DNA of 64,000 nt from Rhodococcus sp. SMB37 (GCF_004345605.1 NZ_SLVY01000001.1:310001-374000); one strand, 5' to 3'; shown: positions 32,247 to 42,834, numbered from the stretch's first letter. A program made the numbers and translations. The notes: generated by a model not told the origin, from the letters alone.

Positions 32247-32978
32247 TCACCAACCTCGACGCCTGGGCTGCGAACCGACGAGCTGTCCCTTCGCCGCTTC
32301 GTCGCGACCGCGGTACACGATGTACGGGCGGAACAAGTACGCGACAGGGGCGCTGAAAGCGTGGACCAGTCGCGTGAACGGCCAGATCGCGAACAACACC
32401 AGCGCGACCGTCACGTGGATGTGGAACGAGAGTGGCGCCTCGGCCATCAGGTCGCCCCGGGGCTGCAGGATCCAGATCGACCGGAACCACGGGGATACCG
32501 TCTCGCGGTAATTGTGCGCTTCGTTGGCCTCGAACGCGCCGATCATCGTCGTGGCGAGCCCGGCGACGATCGCGGCGACCAATACGACATACATGACTTT
32601 GTCGTTGACTGTGGTCGCACTGAACACGGGCCCCCTGGTGCGCCGACGGTAGACGAGCAGAGCCACGCCGAGCAGCGTCGCGACACCCGCGATGATGCCC
32701 GGAACCGCCGCGCCCCAGTGGTACATGTGTTCGCTGATACCGACGGCCTCCGTCCAGGACTCCGGGATCACCAGACCGATGAAGTGCCCGAGAATCACCA
32801 CGAGAATGCCGAAGTGGAACAGCGGACTGCCGATCCGCAACAGCCGGCTCTCGTACAGCTGCGACGAGCGGGTCGTCCACCCGAACTTGTCGTAGCGGTA
32901 CCTCCACCAGGTGCCGACTATCAGCATGGCGAGGGCCACGTACGGCACGATGTCCCAGTAGATCTCGCCTGCACTCAT
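32247..32978 (-). CDS. narI: respiratory nitrate reductase gamma subunit NarI
   Basis: Cytochrome b subunit that passes electrons from menaquinol to NarH. It has 243 residues and five membrane helices. Candidate heme-ligand histidines occur in LFHFGILVVILGHFIGL and in SFHIHVTVALVLFAIWPFTRLVHAF. ATG 32978 overlaps the narJ stop (ATGA); upstream in-frame sequence is Arg/Ala-rich antisense-like. It is last in narKGHJI. Confidence 0.94.
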   Translation of the reverse strand: MSAGEIYWDIVPYVALAMLIVGTWWRYRYDKFGWTTRSSQLYESRLLRIGSPLFHFGILVVILGHFIGLVIPESWTEAVGISEHMYHWGAAVPGIIAGVATLLGVALLVYRRRTRGPVFSATTVNDKVMYVVLVAAIVAGLATTMIGAFEANEAHNYRETVSPWFRSIWILQPRGDLMAEAPLSFHIHVTVALVLFAIWPFTRLVHAFSAPVAYLFRPYIVYRGRDEAAKGQLVGSQPRRRGW

Positions 32979-33667
32979 GCCGGCCGACCTCCTTCTCGAA
33001 CGGAACTGCCGTCGCGGCGCGGCGGCACGGTGAGGGCGAAGGGCTGCAGTCCGATCGCCTCGGCGGGCGGCCCTGCTTCCGCCAGGTGCCGTGCCCGCTG
33101 CACCTCTTGGTCCGTGACCGGCGGAAGCGTGGCACACACCGCGGTCACCGGGTCTGCGTACGGAGAGCCGCATTCGACGAGCGCGGTCTGCAGCACGTCC
33201 AGGGGAGCCCGATGCGCGGCGAGCAACTGCTCCCCCACTTCGGCGTCGACCGTCGCAGCGAACTCGAGCACAACGGGCAAGTGGTCGGGAGCCTCCCCGG
33301 CAGGTGGCTCGACTCCCGCATCGCGATAGGCACGTGCGAACGCGTGGATCTCGGTGCCGCGGTTGCGTGTGTCCCCGCCGGTCCAGTAGGTCAGGTACAT
33401 CGTCGAGCGGCGTCGCATGTCGAACGTCTCGACGTACTCACGTGCCGCCACGAGGGGCTCGGTCGCGCGGAGATACGACGCGGTGCGCTCCAGGGCCTCG
33501 CGTTCGGGGCCGGTGACGTGCTCGAGCAGAGCGTCGACGGTGACGAGCCTCGACGTTGTCCGTTCGTCGGGATACGCGAGCAACAGGGAGGCAGCCTGCC
33601 TGATCGCGCGGTGTTGCAACCTCACCGACGCGAGGTCACGTCGCGTCGGCCGTCGAAGGAGTTTCAT
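32975..33667 (-). CDS. narJ: nitrate reductase molybdenum cofactor assembly chaperone NarJ
   Basis: A cytoplasmic chaperone of 230 residues required for cofactor insertion into NarG and for membrane attachment. Family features are LLAYPDERT near the N-terminus and the core YVETFDMRRRSTMYLTYWTGGDTRNRG. It overlaps narH and narI by four bases on each side, indicating tight coupling in the order narH-narJ-narI. Confidence 0.94.
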   Translation of the reverse strand: MKLLRRPTRRDLASVRLQHRAIRQAASLLLAYPDERTTSRLVTVDALLEHVTGPEREALERTASYLRATEPLVAAREYVETFDMRRRSTMYLTYWTGGDTRNRGTEIHAFARAYRDAGVEPPAGEAPDHLPVVLEFAATVDAEVGEQLLAAHRAPLDVLQTALVECGSPYADPVTAVCATLPPVTDQEVQRARHLAEAGPPAEAIGLQPFALTVPPRRDGSSVREGGRPA

Positions 33668-35337
33668 CGGTTCTCCTCCACATCACCACTGCGGTGTTGC
33701 GGGAATATGCCTGCGGGAACGCCTTTTCCGTCCCAGTTCAGCAGGTTCACCCTCGAGGGGTTGCTCGCGTTCGCGGCCATCCCCTCCGAGGTCTGCCGCT
33801 GTTCGAGCGCGTGGAACGTCTCGACGGCAACCGGTACCGGTCCGCCGCTGGACTCGCCGAACGGACCGGATTCGTACATTCCGGGTCCGCCGTCGAACGA
33901 CAACGCGCAGTCCGTGGCCGTCTCCTCGAGCTTGTGGCCCTCGTTCGCGTACGCAGTCGGAATGACGTACCGCTCGTCGTACTTGGCGAGCGCCAGCAGC
34001 CGGTACATCTCGTAGATCTCTTCCTCGGTCATGCCCACCGCCTGCGGGATGTGCGGTTGGGTGTCCCGCCCGAGGTTGACGTCGCGCATGTACGAGCGCA
34101 TCGCCGAGAGCCGGTGCAACACGCCTTCGACCACGTCGGTGTCGCCCGCGGTGAACAGTTCCGCGAGATACCGGATGGGGATGCGCAGTGATTCGAGTGC
34201 CCCGAACAGGTTTCCGAGGTCCTCGCCGTCGTGACCGTCACGGCTCACGGCATCGACGACCGGCGACAGCGGCGGGATGTACCAGACCATCGGCATGGTC
34301 CGGTATTCCGGATGCAGCGGCAACGCCACCTTGTACTTGTTGATCAGCGCGTGGATCGGCGACCGCCCGGCTGCGGTGATCCACTCGTCGGAAATCCCTT
34401 CGGCCCGCGCACCGGCGATGACGTCCGGATCGTTCGGGTCCAGGATGAGCTGCCGCTGCGCCTCGTACAGATCCTTGTCGTCCTCGACGGACGCGGCTTC
34501 GAGCACCTTGTCGACGTCGTAGAGCACGAGACCGATGTATCGGAGCCGGCCGACGCAGGTCTCTGCGCACACCGTCGGCAATCCGACCTCGATCCTCGGA
34601 TAGCAGAAGGTGCACTTCTCGGCCTTGCCCGTCTTGTGGTTGAAATACACCTTCTTGTAGGGGCAGCCCGACACGCACATCCGCCAGCCCCGGCAGCGGT
34701 CCTGGTCGACGAGCACTATGCCGTCCTCGCTGCGCTTGTAGATGGCACCCGACGGGCACGAGGCCACGCACGACGGGTTCAGGCAGTGCTCACAGATCCG
34801 TGGGAGGTAGAACATGAAGGTCTCTTCGAGCTGGAGTTTGACCTCCTCGTTGACCTTCTGCAGTATCGGGTCCTCCGGCACGATCTCGGGAGACCCGCCG
34901 AGGTCGTCGTCCCAGTTCGCCGACCACTCCACCTTCATCGGTTTGCCGCTGATGAGACTACGTGGCGGCGCGACCGGAATGTCGTTGCCGAGCGGCGCGG
35001 TGGTGAGATTCTCGTAGTCGTAGGTCCACGGCTCGTAGTAGTCGCCGATCGACGGCATCTTCGGGTTCGAGAAGATGCGGGTGAGCTTGTGGATGCGCCC
35101 GCCGTCGCGCAGGCGCAGCCGGCCCTTCTTGTCGCGGACCCAGCCTCCCCGCCACCTCTCCTGATCCTCGTATCGGCGCGGATACCCTTGTCCCGGTCGT
35201 GTTTCCACATTGTTGAACCACACGTACTCGGTGCCCGAGCGGTTGGTCCAGGCCTGCTTGCAGGTCACCGAACAGGTGTGGCATCCGATGCACTTGTCGA
35301 GGTTCATCACCATCGCCATTTGCGCCATGACCTTCAT
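33664..35337 (-). CDS. narH: respiratory nitrate reductase beta subunit NarH
   Basis: Iron-sulfur electron-transfer subunit of 557 residues. The first cluster motif C16-x2-C19-x2-C22-x3-C26 (DKCIGCHTCSVTC) and three further groups (CEHCLNPSC, CRGWRMCVSGCP, CTFCYP with CAETC) give four clusters. The Trp in CRGWRMC replaces a Cys, as expected for the 3Fe-4S cluster. The start overlaps the narG stop (TGATG). An extended Glu/Ser/Pro-rich C-terminal tail of about 50 residues follows the conserved part. Confidence 0.95.
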   Translation of the reverse strand: MKVMAQMAMVMNLDKCIGCHTCSVTCKQAWTNRSGTEYVWFNNVETRPGQGYPRRYEDQERWRGGWVRDKKGRLRLRDGGRIHKLTRIFSNPKMPSIGDYYEPWTYDYENLTTAPLGNDIPVAPPRSLISGKPMKVEWSANWDDDLGGSPEIVPEDPILQKVNEEVKLQLEETFMFYLPRICEHCLNPSCVASCPSGAIYKRSEDGIVLVDQDRCRGWRMCVSGCPYKKVYFNHKTGKAEKCTFCYPRIEVGLPTVCAETCVGRLRYIGLVLYDVDKVLEAASVEDDKDLYEAQRQLILDPNDPDVIAGARAEGISDEWITAAGRSPIHALINKYKVALPLHPEYRTMPMVWYIPPLSPVVDAVSRDGHDGEDLGNLFGALESLRIPIRYLAELFTAGDTDVVEGVLHRLSAMRSYMRDVNLGRDTQPHIPQAVGMTEEEIYEMYRLLALAKYDERYVIPTAYANEGHKLEETATDCALSFDGGPGMYESGPFGESSGGPVPVAVETFHALEQRQTSEGMAANASNPSRVNLLNWDGKGVPAGIFPQHRSGDVEENR

Positions 35338-38300
35338 CAGTACGTCACCTCCTGGCTGCGGCGGCGAACCACCGTCACTTCGTCACGCTGGTTTCCGGTG
35401 GGCCCGAGATAGTTGAAGGCGTACGACGTTTGCGCGTACCCGCCCGCCAGGTGCGTCGGTTTGATGAGAATTCTGGTGATCGAGTTGTGGATGCCGCCGC
35501 GCTTGCCGGTGGTCTCGGTCAGCGGAACGTCGATCGTGCGTTCCTGGGCGTGGTAGACGTACACGACCCCTTCGGGCATACGATGCGAGACGATCGCGCG
35601 GCACACCACCACACCGTTGCGATTGACGGCCTCGACCCAATCGTTGTCCCGTACCGAGATCTTCGCCGCGTCGGCGGGGCTCATCCACATCGTCGGGCCA
35701 CCGCGCGAGAGCGACAGCATGAACAGGTTGTCCTGGTATTCGGAGTGGATGGACCACTTGGAGTGCGGCGTCAGATACCGCACTGTCAGACCTATTCCGT
35801 CCGTCGTTCCGATGGCGGACTCACCGAACAGTCTCGACATGTCCAGCGGCGGCCGGTAGGTGGGCAGCTGCTCTCCGACCTCTTCGATCCAGTCGTGGTC
35901 GAGGTAGAAGTGCATGCGACCGGTGAGGGTGTGGAACGGTTTGAGTTCTTCGATGTTCACGGTGAACGGGGCATAGCGCCGGCCACCGGTCTCGCTGCCG
36001 GACCATTCGGGGCTGGTGATCACCGGGACCGGTCTGGCCTGGGTGTCTGCGTAGGTGATCCGGCGTTCTTCGCTGCCCTCGGCCAGGTGAACGAGGCGCC
36101 GGCCAGTGCGTCTCTCGAGTTCGCGGAATCCTTCGACGGCCAGCCGGCCGTTGGAGGTTCCGGACAGCGCCAGAATCACGTCGGCCATCCGTTCCGCGGT
36201 GGTGATCGCCGGGCGGCCCGCACCGGCGCCGGTGTTCATCACACCGAACTTCGCGGCGAGTTCGGCGACTTCCTCGGTGGGATGGGTGGTCACGCCCTTG
36301 GTCGTCAGCCCGAGTTTGTCCACGAGTGGTCCGAGTGTTGCCCACTTGTCGGCGATGGCGGCGTAGTCACGTTCGACGGCCACGAGCGGACCCATCGTCT
36401 TTCCCGGGACCGGAACCTCACCGGTCTTGCGCCAGTCGTTCTCGGTTCCGGACGGGAAGGCCATCGCTCCGGGAGTGTCGTGCTGGAGCGTGCCCATCAC
36501 GACGTCGGTGCGGGTACCCAGGTGCGTACGCGCCTGCGCACTGAAAGCCTTCGCGATGGCACCGAATGCTTCGTAGTCCGAACGGGTTTCCCAGGGCGGG
36601 TCGATCGCGGGACTGAACGCGTGGATGTAGGGATGCATGTCGGTGCTCGACAGGTCGCCCTTCTCGTACCACGTCGCGGCAGGCAGCACGACATCCGAGA
36701 ACAGCGTGGTGGACGTCATCCGGAAGTCGATCGACATCAGCATGTCGAGCTTGCCCTCCGGCACGGTGTCGGGCGACGTCACCTCGCTCGGGCGCAGACC
36801 GTCGGCGGCCGGCTCGCCCTGCAGGTTCGAGTCTGTTCCGAGCAGATGCTGCAAGAAGTACTCGTTGCCCTTGCTCGAGGAGCCGAGCAGGTTCGAGCGC
36901 CACACGCTCAGTACGCGTGGCCAGTTCTTCGGGTTGTCGGGATCGGTCACCGACAGTGTCAGATCCCCACTCGCCAACTGCTCCGCGACGTAGACCGGGA
37001 TCTCCTTTCCGGCGGCACGTGCCTCGTCTGCGACGTCGAGATTGTTCCGGTCGAACTGCGGATAGAACGGGGTCCATCCCATCGCGACGGCGGAGGCCAT
37101 CACATCCATCGTGTGCTTGTCGCGGAATCGACCACGCCCGAGCGGGCTCGCCAAGGCGTCGGCACGGTAGCCGTCGTAGCGCCATTGATCGGTGTGCACA
37201 TACCAGTACGAGGTACCGGCCATCTGTCGCGGCGGCCGACTCCAGTCGGTTCCCATCGCCATCGCCGCCCACCCGGTGACAGGACGGCACTTCTCCTGGC
37301 CGACGTAATGCGCCCAGCCTCCACCGTTTCGGCCCATCGAACCGGTGAGCAAGAGCAACGCCAGCACCGCGCGGTAGGTGGCGTCGCCGTGGAACCACTG
37401 GCAGATACCCGCGCCCATGATGATCATCGAGCGACCGCCCGATTCCTCGGCGTTACGAGCGAATTCCTTCGCGATCCGGATTGCCTGTTCCGCCGACACT
37501 CCGGTGATCGCTTCCTGCCACGCCGGTGTATAAGGCGAATCCGCATCGTCGTATCCCGTAGGCCAGTGTCCCGGCAAGCGCAGATCCTGCCGGTTCACGC
37601 CGTACTGGGCGAGCATGAGGTCGAACACCGTGCACACCAGGTGTTCTCCGACCCGGCGTACCGGGACACCGCGTTCGATGCTCTCACCGTGGCCGTCGAT
37701 CGAGTCGAAGCTCGGCAGATGCACCGCCGCGGTCTCCCCCGCTCCGCCACCGGCCGGAGCGACGGTCAACGTCGGTACGAGGTCGCCGAGATCCAGGTTC
37801 CATTTCCCGACGCCGTCGTCGCCGTAGCGGTGTCCGAGCGAGCCGTTCGGCGCGACGACGTTGTCGGTGGCGCCGTCGAGCAGGACCGGCTTGAACGCGG
37901 CGTTCTCGACATCGTGGCCGAGGTCGGCGGCGGTGAGGTTCTTACCCGGCACGAGCCTGCCGTCGCGGTCTTCGAGTCTCACCAGGAACGGCAGATCCGT
38001 GTACTGCCTCACGTAGTCGACGAAGAACGGGACCCGCTGCCGGACGTAGAACTCGTTGAGCAACACGTGGCCCATCGACATCGCGAGGGCGCCGTCTGTG
38101 CCCGCAGCACACGGCATCCATTCGTCGGCGAACTTGGTGTTGTCGGCGTAGTCGGGACTGATAGAGACGACTTTCGTGCCGCGATAGCGGACCTCCGCCA
38201 TCCAGTGGGCGTCGGGGGTCCGGGTGACAGGGACGTTCGAGCCCCACATCATCAAGTACGCGGCGTCCCACCAGTCACCGGACTCGGGCACGTCCGTCTG

Positions 38301-39035
38301 GTCACCGAACACCTGCGGGGATGCGACGGGAAGGTCCGCATACCAGTCGTAGAACGAGGTCATGACGCCGCCGAGCAGTTCGATGAACCGCGAGCCCGCC
38401 GCGAACGACACCATCGACATCGCCGGAATCGGTGAGAATCCCGAGACGCGGTCGGGACCGTACTCCTTGATCGTGTGCACGTGCGCGGCCGCGATCATCT
38501 CGGTGGCCTCGGTCCACGTGACGCGGACGAGACCGCCCTTGCCGCGGACCTGTTGGTAGCGGGCGCGCCGCTCGGGATCGTTCTGGATATCGGCCCAGGC
38601 AAGGACCGGGTCGCCGAGTCGTTCTCTGGCCTCGCGGTACATCTCGACGAGCACACCGCGCGCGTACGGATACCGCACCCGGGTCGGCGAATACGTGTAC
38701 CAGGAGAACGCGGCGCCGCGGGGACATCCTCGCGGTTCGTATTCGGGGCGGTCGGGACCGACCGACGGGTAGTCGGTTTCCTGTGTCTCCCAGGTGATGA
38801 TCCCGTCCTTGACGTAGATCTTCCACGAACACGACCCGGTGCAGTTGACGCCGTGCGTGGAGCGAACTACCTTGTCGTGGCTCCAGCGGTCGCGATAGAA
38901 CACATCGCCCTGGCGACCGCCCTCGCGGGTGACGGTGCGGCCGTCGCCGGAACCCTGTCCGGGAGTGAAGAATCGACCACTTCTGACCAGGAGCTCTTCG
39001 AGCGCTCCACCCGTACCGGTCTTCTCTGTGGTCAC
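35337..39035 (-). CDS. narG: respiratory nitrate reductase alpha subunit NarG
   Basis: Catalytic molybdenum bis-MGD subunit of the membrane-bound nitrate reductase, 1232 residues, normal for the family. The N-terminal cluster motif H61-x3-C65-x3-C69-x34-C104 (HGVNCTGSC and RGCPRG) marks the His-ligated 4Fe-4S cluster of NarG. Other family motifs include NVPVTRTPDAHW, QWFHGDATYR and GGWAHYVGQEKCRP. No twin-arginine signal is present, so the active site faces the cytoplasm. The start overlaps the narK stop. Confidence 0.96.
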   Translation of the reverse strand: MTTEKTGTGGALEELLVRSGRFFTPGQGSGDGRTVTREGGRQGDVFYRDRWSHDKVVRSTHGVNCTGSCSWKIYVKDGIITWETQETDYPSVGPDRPEYEPRGCPRGAAFSWYTYSPTRVRYPYARGVLVEMYREARERLGDPVLAWADIQNDPERRARYQQVRGKGGLVRVTWTEATEMIAAAHVHTIKEYGPDRVSGFSPIPAMSMVSFAAGSRFIELLGGVMTSFYDWYADLPVASPQVFGDQTDVPESGDWWDAAYLMMWGSNVPVTRTPDAHWMAEVRYRGTKVVSISPDYADNTKFADEWMPCAAGTDGALAMSMGHVLLNEFYVRQRVPFFVDYVRQYTDLPFLVRLEDRDGRLVPGKNLTAADLGHDVENAAFKPVLLDGATDNVVAPNGSLGHRYGDDGVGKWNLDLGDLVPTLTVAPAGGGAGETAAVHLPSFDSIDGHGESIERGVPVRRVGEHLVCTVFDLMLAQYGVNRQDLRLPGHWPTGYDDADSPYTPAWQEAITGVSAEQAIRIAKEFARNAEESGGRSMIIMGAGICQWFHGDATYRAVLALLLLTGSMGRNGGGWAHYVGQEKCRPVTGWAAMAMGTDWSRPPRQMAGTSYWYVHTDQWRYDGYRADALASPLGRGRFRDKHTMDVMASAVAMGWTPFYPQFDRNNLDVADEARAAGKEIPVYVAEQLASGDLTLSVTDPDNPKNWPRVLSVWRSNLLGSSSKGNEYFLQHLLGTDSNLQGEPAADGLRPSEVTSPDTVPEGKLDMLMSIDFRMTSTTLFSDVVLPAATWYEKGDLSSTDMHPYIHAFSPAIDPPWETRSDYEAFGAIAKAFSAQARTHLGTRTDVVMGTLQHDTPGAMAFPSGTENDWRKTGEVPVPGKTMGPLVAVERDYAAIADKWATLGPLVDKLGLTTKGVTTHPTEEVAELAAKFGVMNTGAGAGRPAITTAERMADVILALSGTSNGRLAVEGFRELERRTGRRLVHLAEGSEERRITYADTQARPVPVITSPEWSGSETGGRRYAPFTVNIEELKPFHTLTGRMHFYLDHDWIEEVGEQLPTYRPPLDMSRLFGESAIGTTDGIGLTVRYLTPHSKWSIHSEYQDNLFMLSLSRGGPTMWMSPADAAKISVRDNDWVEAVNRNGVVVCRAIVSHRMPEGVVYVYHAQERTIDVPLTETTGKRGGIHNSITRILIKPTHLAGGYAQTSYAFNYLGPTGNQRDEVTVVRRRSQEVTY

Positions 39036-40279
39036 TTCGATTCCTCCTGCGGCTGCGGCGTGCCGGCTGCCGAATCGGTCACCGGTTCACGTGTCTTCAG
39101 TTTCAGTGCGGTGTAGGCCAGTGCGATCAGGGCTGTCGCGACGAGCAGCAACAGGCCGACCGTGTAGTCGTTGTCGACCGGGTCGTAGGTCGCGCCCATC
39201 ACCAGCGGCGGGAAGTAGCCACCCAAACCTCCTGCTGCCGCGACGATTCCGGTGACGCTACCGACCGACTTGGCGGGCGACCGACGCGCAACCCAGGCGA
39301 AAACGCCGCCGGTGCCGATGCCCAGGAAGATCGCCATCGCGATGAAGTCGGTGGCCGACCAGACGTCCGGTGGAGGCTTCAGGGTGGCGATGAACGCCGT
39401 GACAGCGGTGCCGGCGAGGGACGCGAGCACAACGTACTTCGGTGGGATCCGGTCGGAGAGTGCACCGCCGATGGGGCGGGCGATGACCGCGGCGACCGCG
39501 AATCCGGCCGTCCTCGTTCCCGCGTCGACAGCCGAGAAGTCGTAGATCGTCTTGATGTACGTGGGCAGGTAGTTGCTGAATGCCACGAACCCACCGAACA
39601 CGATCGCGTAAAGGAACGACATCTCCCATGTCACTCGCAGCTTGCAGGCCGCAATCAGCTTCGGAGTCACCTTGTCGGTGTTCGGGGTGAACGTCGGCGA
39701 GTTCTTCATCGCGACGACACACAGCACGGCCGTGAGCGCGAGCGCGATCGCGATGATCACGTGGGTGGCGATCGTCCCGAACCAGCCGACGAAGCGCGGA
39801 GTGAAGAATGCGGACAGCGCGGTACCGACCATGCCGGCTCCGAACACGCCGGTGGCGAATCCCCGGCGGGACGGGTCGTACCAGCTGTTCGCGAACGGGA
39901 TTCCGACAGCGAAGATCGTGCCCGCGATGCCGAGTAAGAATCCGAATACCAGGAGCAGCGGGTAGGACCCCGCCTCACCTGCGAAGCCGACCGCGAGCAC
40001 CGGGATTATCGAGGCGACCGTGACGAGGATGAACATGAACCGACCGCCGTACCGGTCGGTGAGGGGTCCGACGGCGATTCTGCCGAGTGAGCCCACGAGG
40101 ATGGGCGTCGCGACGAGCATGGACGCCTCACTACTGCTGAGCGACATGTCGCCCGCATATGTGGTGGATAAGGGCCCGATCATGTTCCAGGCCCAGAAGT
40201 TTATGGCAGATACCCAGGTGGCCAGTGCCAGGTTGAACCCGGGTCGTGCCCCGATGCCACTTGATGCAACCGTGTTCAC
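39032..40279 (-). CDS. narK: nitrate/nitrite transporter NarK
   Basis: Major-facilitator transporter of 415 residues and about 12 helices. The nitrate signatures appear as GGRFMFILVTVASIIPVL with FGFLLGIAGTIFAVGIPFANSWYDPSRRGFATGVFGAGMVG and the second GVFAWVARRSPAKSVGSVTGIVAAAGGLGGY. It is first in narKGHJI, so uptake and reduction are co-expressed. GTG 40279 is used because no other start precedes the first helix; GAGGGA is only one base away, so the true start is somewhat uncertain. Confidence 0.92.
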   Translation of the reverse strand: MNTVASSGIGARPGFNLALATWVSAINFWAWNMIGPLSTTYAGDMSLSSSEASMLVATPILVGSLGRIAVGPLTDRYGGRFMFILVTVASIIPVLAVGFAGEAGSYPLLLVFGFLLGIAGTIFAVGIPFANSWYDPSRRGFATGVFGAGMVGTALSAFFTPRFVGWFGTIATHVIIAIALALTAVLCVVAMKNSPTFTPNTDKVTPKLIAACKLRVTWEMSFLYAIVFGGFVAFSNYLPTYIKTIYDFSAVDAGTRTAGFAVAAVIARPIGGALSDRIPPKYVVLASLAGTAVTAFIATLKPPPDVWSATDFIAMAIFLGIGTGGVFAWVARRSPAKSVGSVTGIVAAAGGLGGYFPPLVMGATYDPVDNDYTVGLLLLVATALIALAYTALKLKTREPVTDSAAGTPQPQEESK

Positions 40280-40291
40280 TCCCTCAGATAA

Positions 40292-40305
40292 CCACTCCGG
40301 AGTGG
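40292..40305. promoter_or_regulatory. perfect 14-bp palindrome upstream of narK
   Basis: CCACTCCGGAGTGG is fully self-complementary and lies 13-26 bp before the narK start. About 20 bp further upstream is a second, imperfect palindrome GTAA-N3-TTAC (40324-40334). Either could be the binding site of a nitrate, redox or nitrogen regulator of narKGHJI. No -10 box is obvious. The regulator is unknown. Confidence 0.5.
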
Positions 40306-40474
40306 AGGCGCGTGCATATTTGGGTAAACGTTACAACTGACGATTTTTGTGAGTTCGAACTTGGGTACCAAAGCCCCTGGCTGTCGCCATCGCCTACCGC
40401 CTAAAGTGCGAACTGAGCGAAAGACCCCGGTTCACAAGGACTTTCTCCGGTATTCCGAAGGCCGGATACGACAA

Positions 40475-40520
40475 CGCCCGCGGGCAGTTCTCCCCATTCG
40501 GGGAGAACCACACGCGGGCG
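40475..40520 (-). terminator. hairpin terminator downstream of pnp
   Basis: Nested stems: CGCCCGCG pairs with CGCGGGCG, and inside it GTTCTCCCC pairs with GGGGAGAAC around the loop ATTC. It lies just after the pnp stop and before the narK promoter region, and should insulate the nar operon from pnp. Confidence 0.85.
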
Positions 40521-40533
40521 GCTGTGCGAGAGA

Positions 40534-42834
40534 TCAGGAGTCGGCGGCCTCGGTGGCGGCCTCTACGGCGGCAGCCGGTTCGGCGGCGGCCTCCTCCTCG
40601 ACGGGGATCAGGCTGATCTTGCCGCGGTTGTCGATGTCGGCAATCTCGACGCGGATCTTCGACCCGACGTTGACGACATCTTCGACCTTGGCGATCCGCT
40701 TGCCGTTACCCAGCTTGCTGATGTGCACGAGACCGTCGCGGCCCGGGAGGAGCGACACGAACGCACCGAAGGCGGTGGTCTTGACGACCGTGCCCAGGAA
40801 GCGCTCGCCGACCTTCGGCAACTGCGGGTTCGCGATGGCGTTGATCTTGTCGATCGCGGCCTGTGCGGACGGGCCGTCCGCAGCACCGACGTAGACGGTG
40901 CCGTCATCTTCGATCGAGATGTTGGCGCCGGTCTCCTCGGTGATCGAGTTGATCATCTTGCCCTTGGGGCCGATGACCTCGCCGATCTTGTCGACGGGGA
41001 CCTTGATGGTCGTGATGCGCGGTGCGAACTGGCTCATCTCGTCGGGCGTGTCGATGGCCTCGGCCATGACCTCGAGAATCGTGGCCCGGGCGTCGTGCGC
41101 CTGCGACAGCGCACCGGCGAGAACCTGCGACGGGATGCCGTCGAGCTTCGTGTCGAGCTGAAGAGCCGTGACGAAGTCCTTGGTACCCGCGACCTTGAAG
41201 TCCATGTCGCCGAATGCGTCCTCGGCTCCGAGGATGTCGGTGAGAGCGACGTACCGGGTCTCGCGGCTGCCGTCCTCGAGCTCGATCTCGTCGGAGACCA
41301 GGCCCATCGCGATGCCTGCAACCGGCGCCTTGAGCGGCACACCTGCGTTGAGCAGCGACAGGGTCGACGCGCACACCGAACCCATCGACGTCGAACCGTT
41401 GGAGCTCAGCGCCTCGGACACCTGACGGATCGCGTACGGGAACTCTTCCTGGCTCGGGAGCACCGGGATGAGGGCGCGCTCGGCGAGTGCGCCGTGGCCG
41501 ATCTCGCGGCGCTTCGGCGAACCCACACGACCGGTCTCACCGGTCGAGTACGGCGGGAAGTTGTAATGGTGCATGTAGCGCTTGCTCGTCTCGGGACCGA
41601 GCGAGTCGACCTGCTGCGCCATCTTGACCATGTCGAGGGTGGTGACACCCATGATCTGGGTCTCGCCGCGCTCGAACAGTGCGGAACCGTGGGCGCGCGG
41701 CACGACGGCGACCTCGGCCGACAATGCACGGATATCGGTGATGCCGCGACCGTCGATGCGGAACTGGTCGCGGAGGATGCGCTCGCGTACCAGCTCCTTC
41801 GTCAGCGAGCGGAATGCTGCGCCGATCTCCTTCTCGCGACCTTCGAACGACGGTGCGACCTGTTCGAGGATCTCGACCTTCACCTCGTCGGTGCGGTCGT
41901 CGCGCTCCTGCTTGCCGGCGATCGTGAGAGCCTCGGCGAGCTTGGTGGACGCAGCGGCCTCGACCGCGGCGTACACATCGTCCTGGTATGCGGGGTACAG
42001 CGGGAAATCACCGGTCGGCTTCGCGGCAGCAGCGGCGAGCTGCTGCTGGGCGATGCACAGCCGTGCGATGAACGGCTTCGCCGCTTCGAGCCCCTCGGCG
42101 ACGATCGTCTCGGTGGGCGCCTGCGCGCCACCCTCGACGAGTTCGATCACCTTGTCGGTGGCTTCTGCCTCGACCATCATGATGGCGACATCGGCAGAAT
42201 CCGGGTTGTCGCCACCGCCGACGATGCGGCCCGCGACGACCATGTCGAACACTGCGTTCTCGAGCTGCTCGACGGTCGGGAACGCCACCCACTGGCCGGC
42301 CTTGTTCTCGTCCGAGGTGATGAGCGCGACACGCACGCCACCGACCGGACCGGAGAACGGCAGACCCGCGATCTGGGTGGACGCCGAGGCCGCGTTGATC
42401 GCGACGACGTCATAGAGATCGTTCGGGTTCAGGCTCAGGACCGTGACCACGACCTGGATCTCGTTGCGCAGGCCGTCGACGAACGACGGACGCAGCGGCC
42501 GGTCGATGAGGCGGCAGGTGAGGATCGCGTCGGTCGAGGGACGGCCCTCACGACGGAAGAACGAGCCGGGGATGCGGCCCGCTGCATACATACGTTCTTC
42601 GACGTCCACCGTCAGCGGGAAGAAGTCGAAATGTTCCTTGGGCTGCTTCGAGGCGCTCGTGGCCGACAGCAGCATGGTCTCGTCGTCGAGGTATGCGACG
42701 ACGGAGCCGGCGGCCTGCTGAGCAAGGCGGCCGGTCTCGAATCGAATGGTGCGGGTGCCGAAGGACCCGTTGTCGAGCGTGGCGACGGTTTCGAATACGC
42801 CCTCGTCGACCTCGACTGCGGTGTTACTGGTCAT
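40534..42834 (-). CDS. pnp: polyribonucleotide nucleotidyltransferase PNPase
   Basis: Phosphorolytic 3'-5' exoribonuclease, called gpsI in mycobacteria. The 766-residue product has two RNase PH-like domains (active-site stretch [22 protein letters not shown] in the second), a KH domain near residues 600-660 ([27 protein letters not shown]) and an S1 domain near 680-745 ([26 protein letters not shown]). The C-terminus is a Glu/Ala tail. It follows rpsO on the same strand. Confidence 0.96.
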   Translation of the reverse strand: MTSNTAVEVDEGVFETVATLDNGSFGTRTIRFETGRLAQQAAGSVVAYLDDETMLLSATSASKQPKEHFDFFPLTVDVEERMYAAGRIPGSFFRREGRPSTDAILTCRLIDRPLRPSFVDGLRNEIQVVVTVLSLNPNDLYDVVAINAASASTQIAGLPFSGPVGGVRVALITSDENKAGQWVAFPTVEQLENAVFDMVVAGRIVGGGDNPDSADVAIMMVEAEATDKVIELVEGGAQAPTETIVAEGLEAAKPFIARLCIAQQQLAAAAAKPTGDFPLYPAYQDDVYAAVEAAASTKLAEALTIAGKQERDDRTDEVKVEILEQVAPSFEGREKEIGAAFRSLTKELVRERILRDQFRIDGRGITDIRALSAEVAVVPRAHGSALFERGETQIMGVTTLDMVKMAQQVDSLGPETSKRYMHHYNFPPYSTGETGRVGSPKRREIGHGALAERALIPVLPSQEEFPYAIRQVSEALSSNGSTSMGSVCASTLSLLNAGVPLKAPVAGIAMGLVSDEIELEDGSRETRYVALTDILGAEDAFGDMDFKVAGTKDFVTALQLDTKLDGIPSQVLAGALSQAHDARATILEVMAEAIDTPDEMSQFAPRITTIKVPVDKIGEVIGPKGKMINSITEETGANISIEDDGTVYVGAADGPSAQAAIDKINAIANPQLPKVGERFLGTVVKTTAFGAFVSLLPGRDGLVHISKLGNGKRIAKVEDVVNVGSKIRVEIADIDNRGKISLIPVEEEAAAEPAAAVEAATEAADS

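Noticed and set aside
35430..38435. A 1001-codon plus-strand frame opposite narG
   Set aside because: Arg/His/Val-rich composition without any family features; an artefact of codon-position GC bias in narG.
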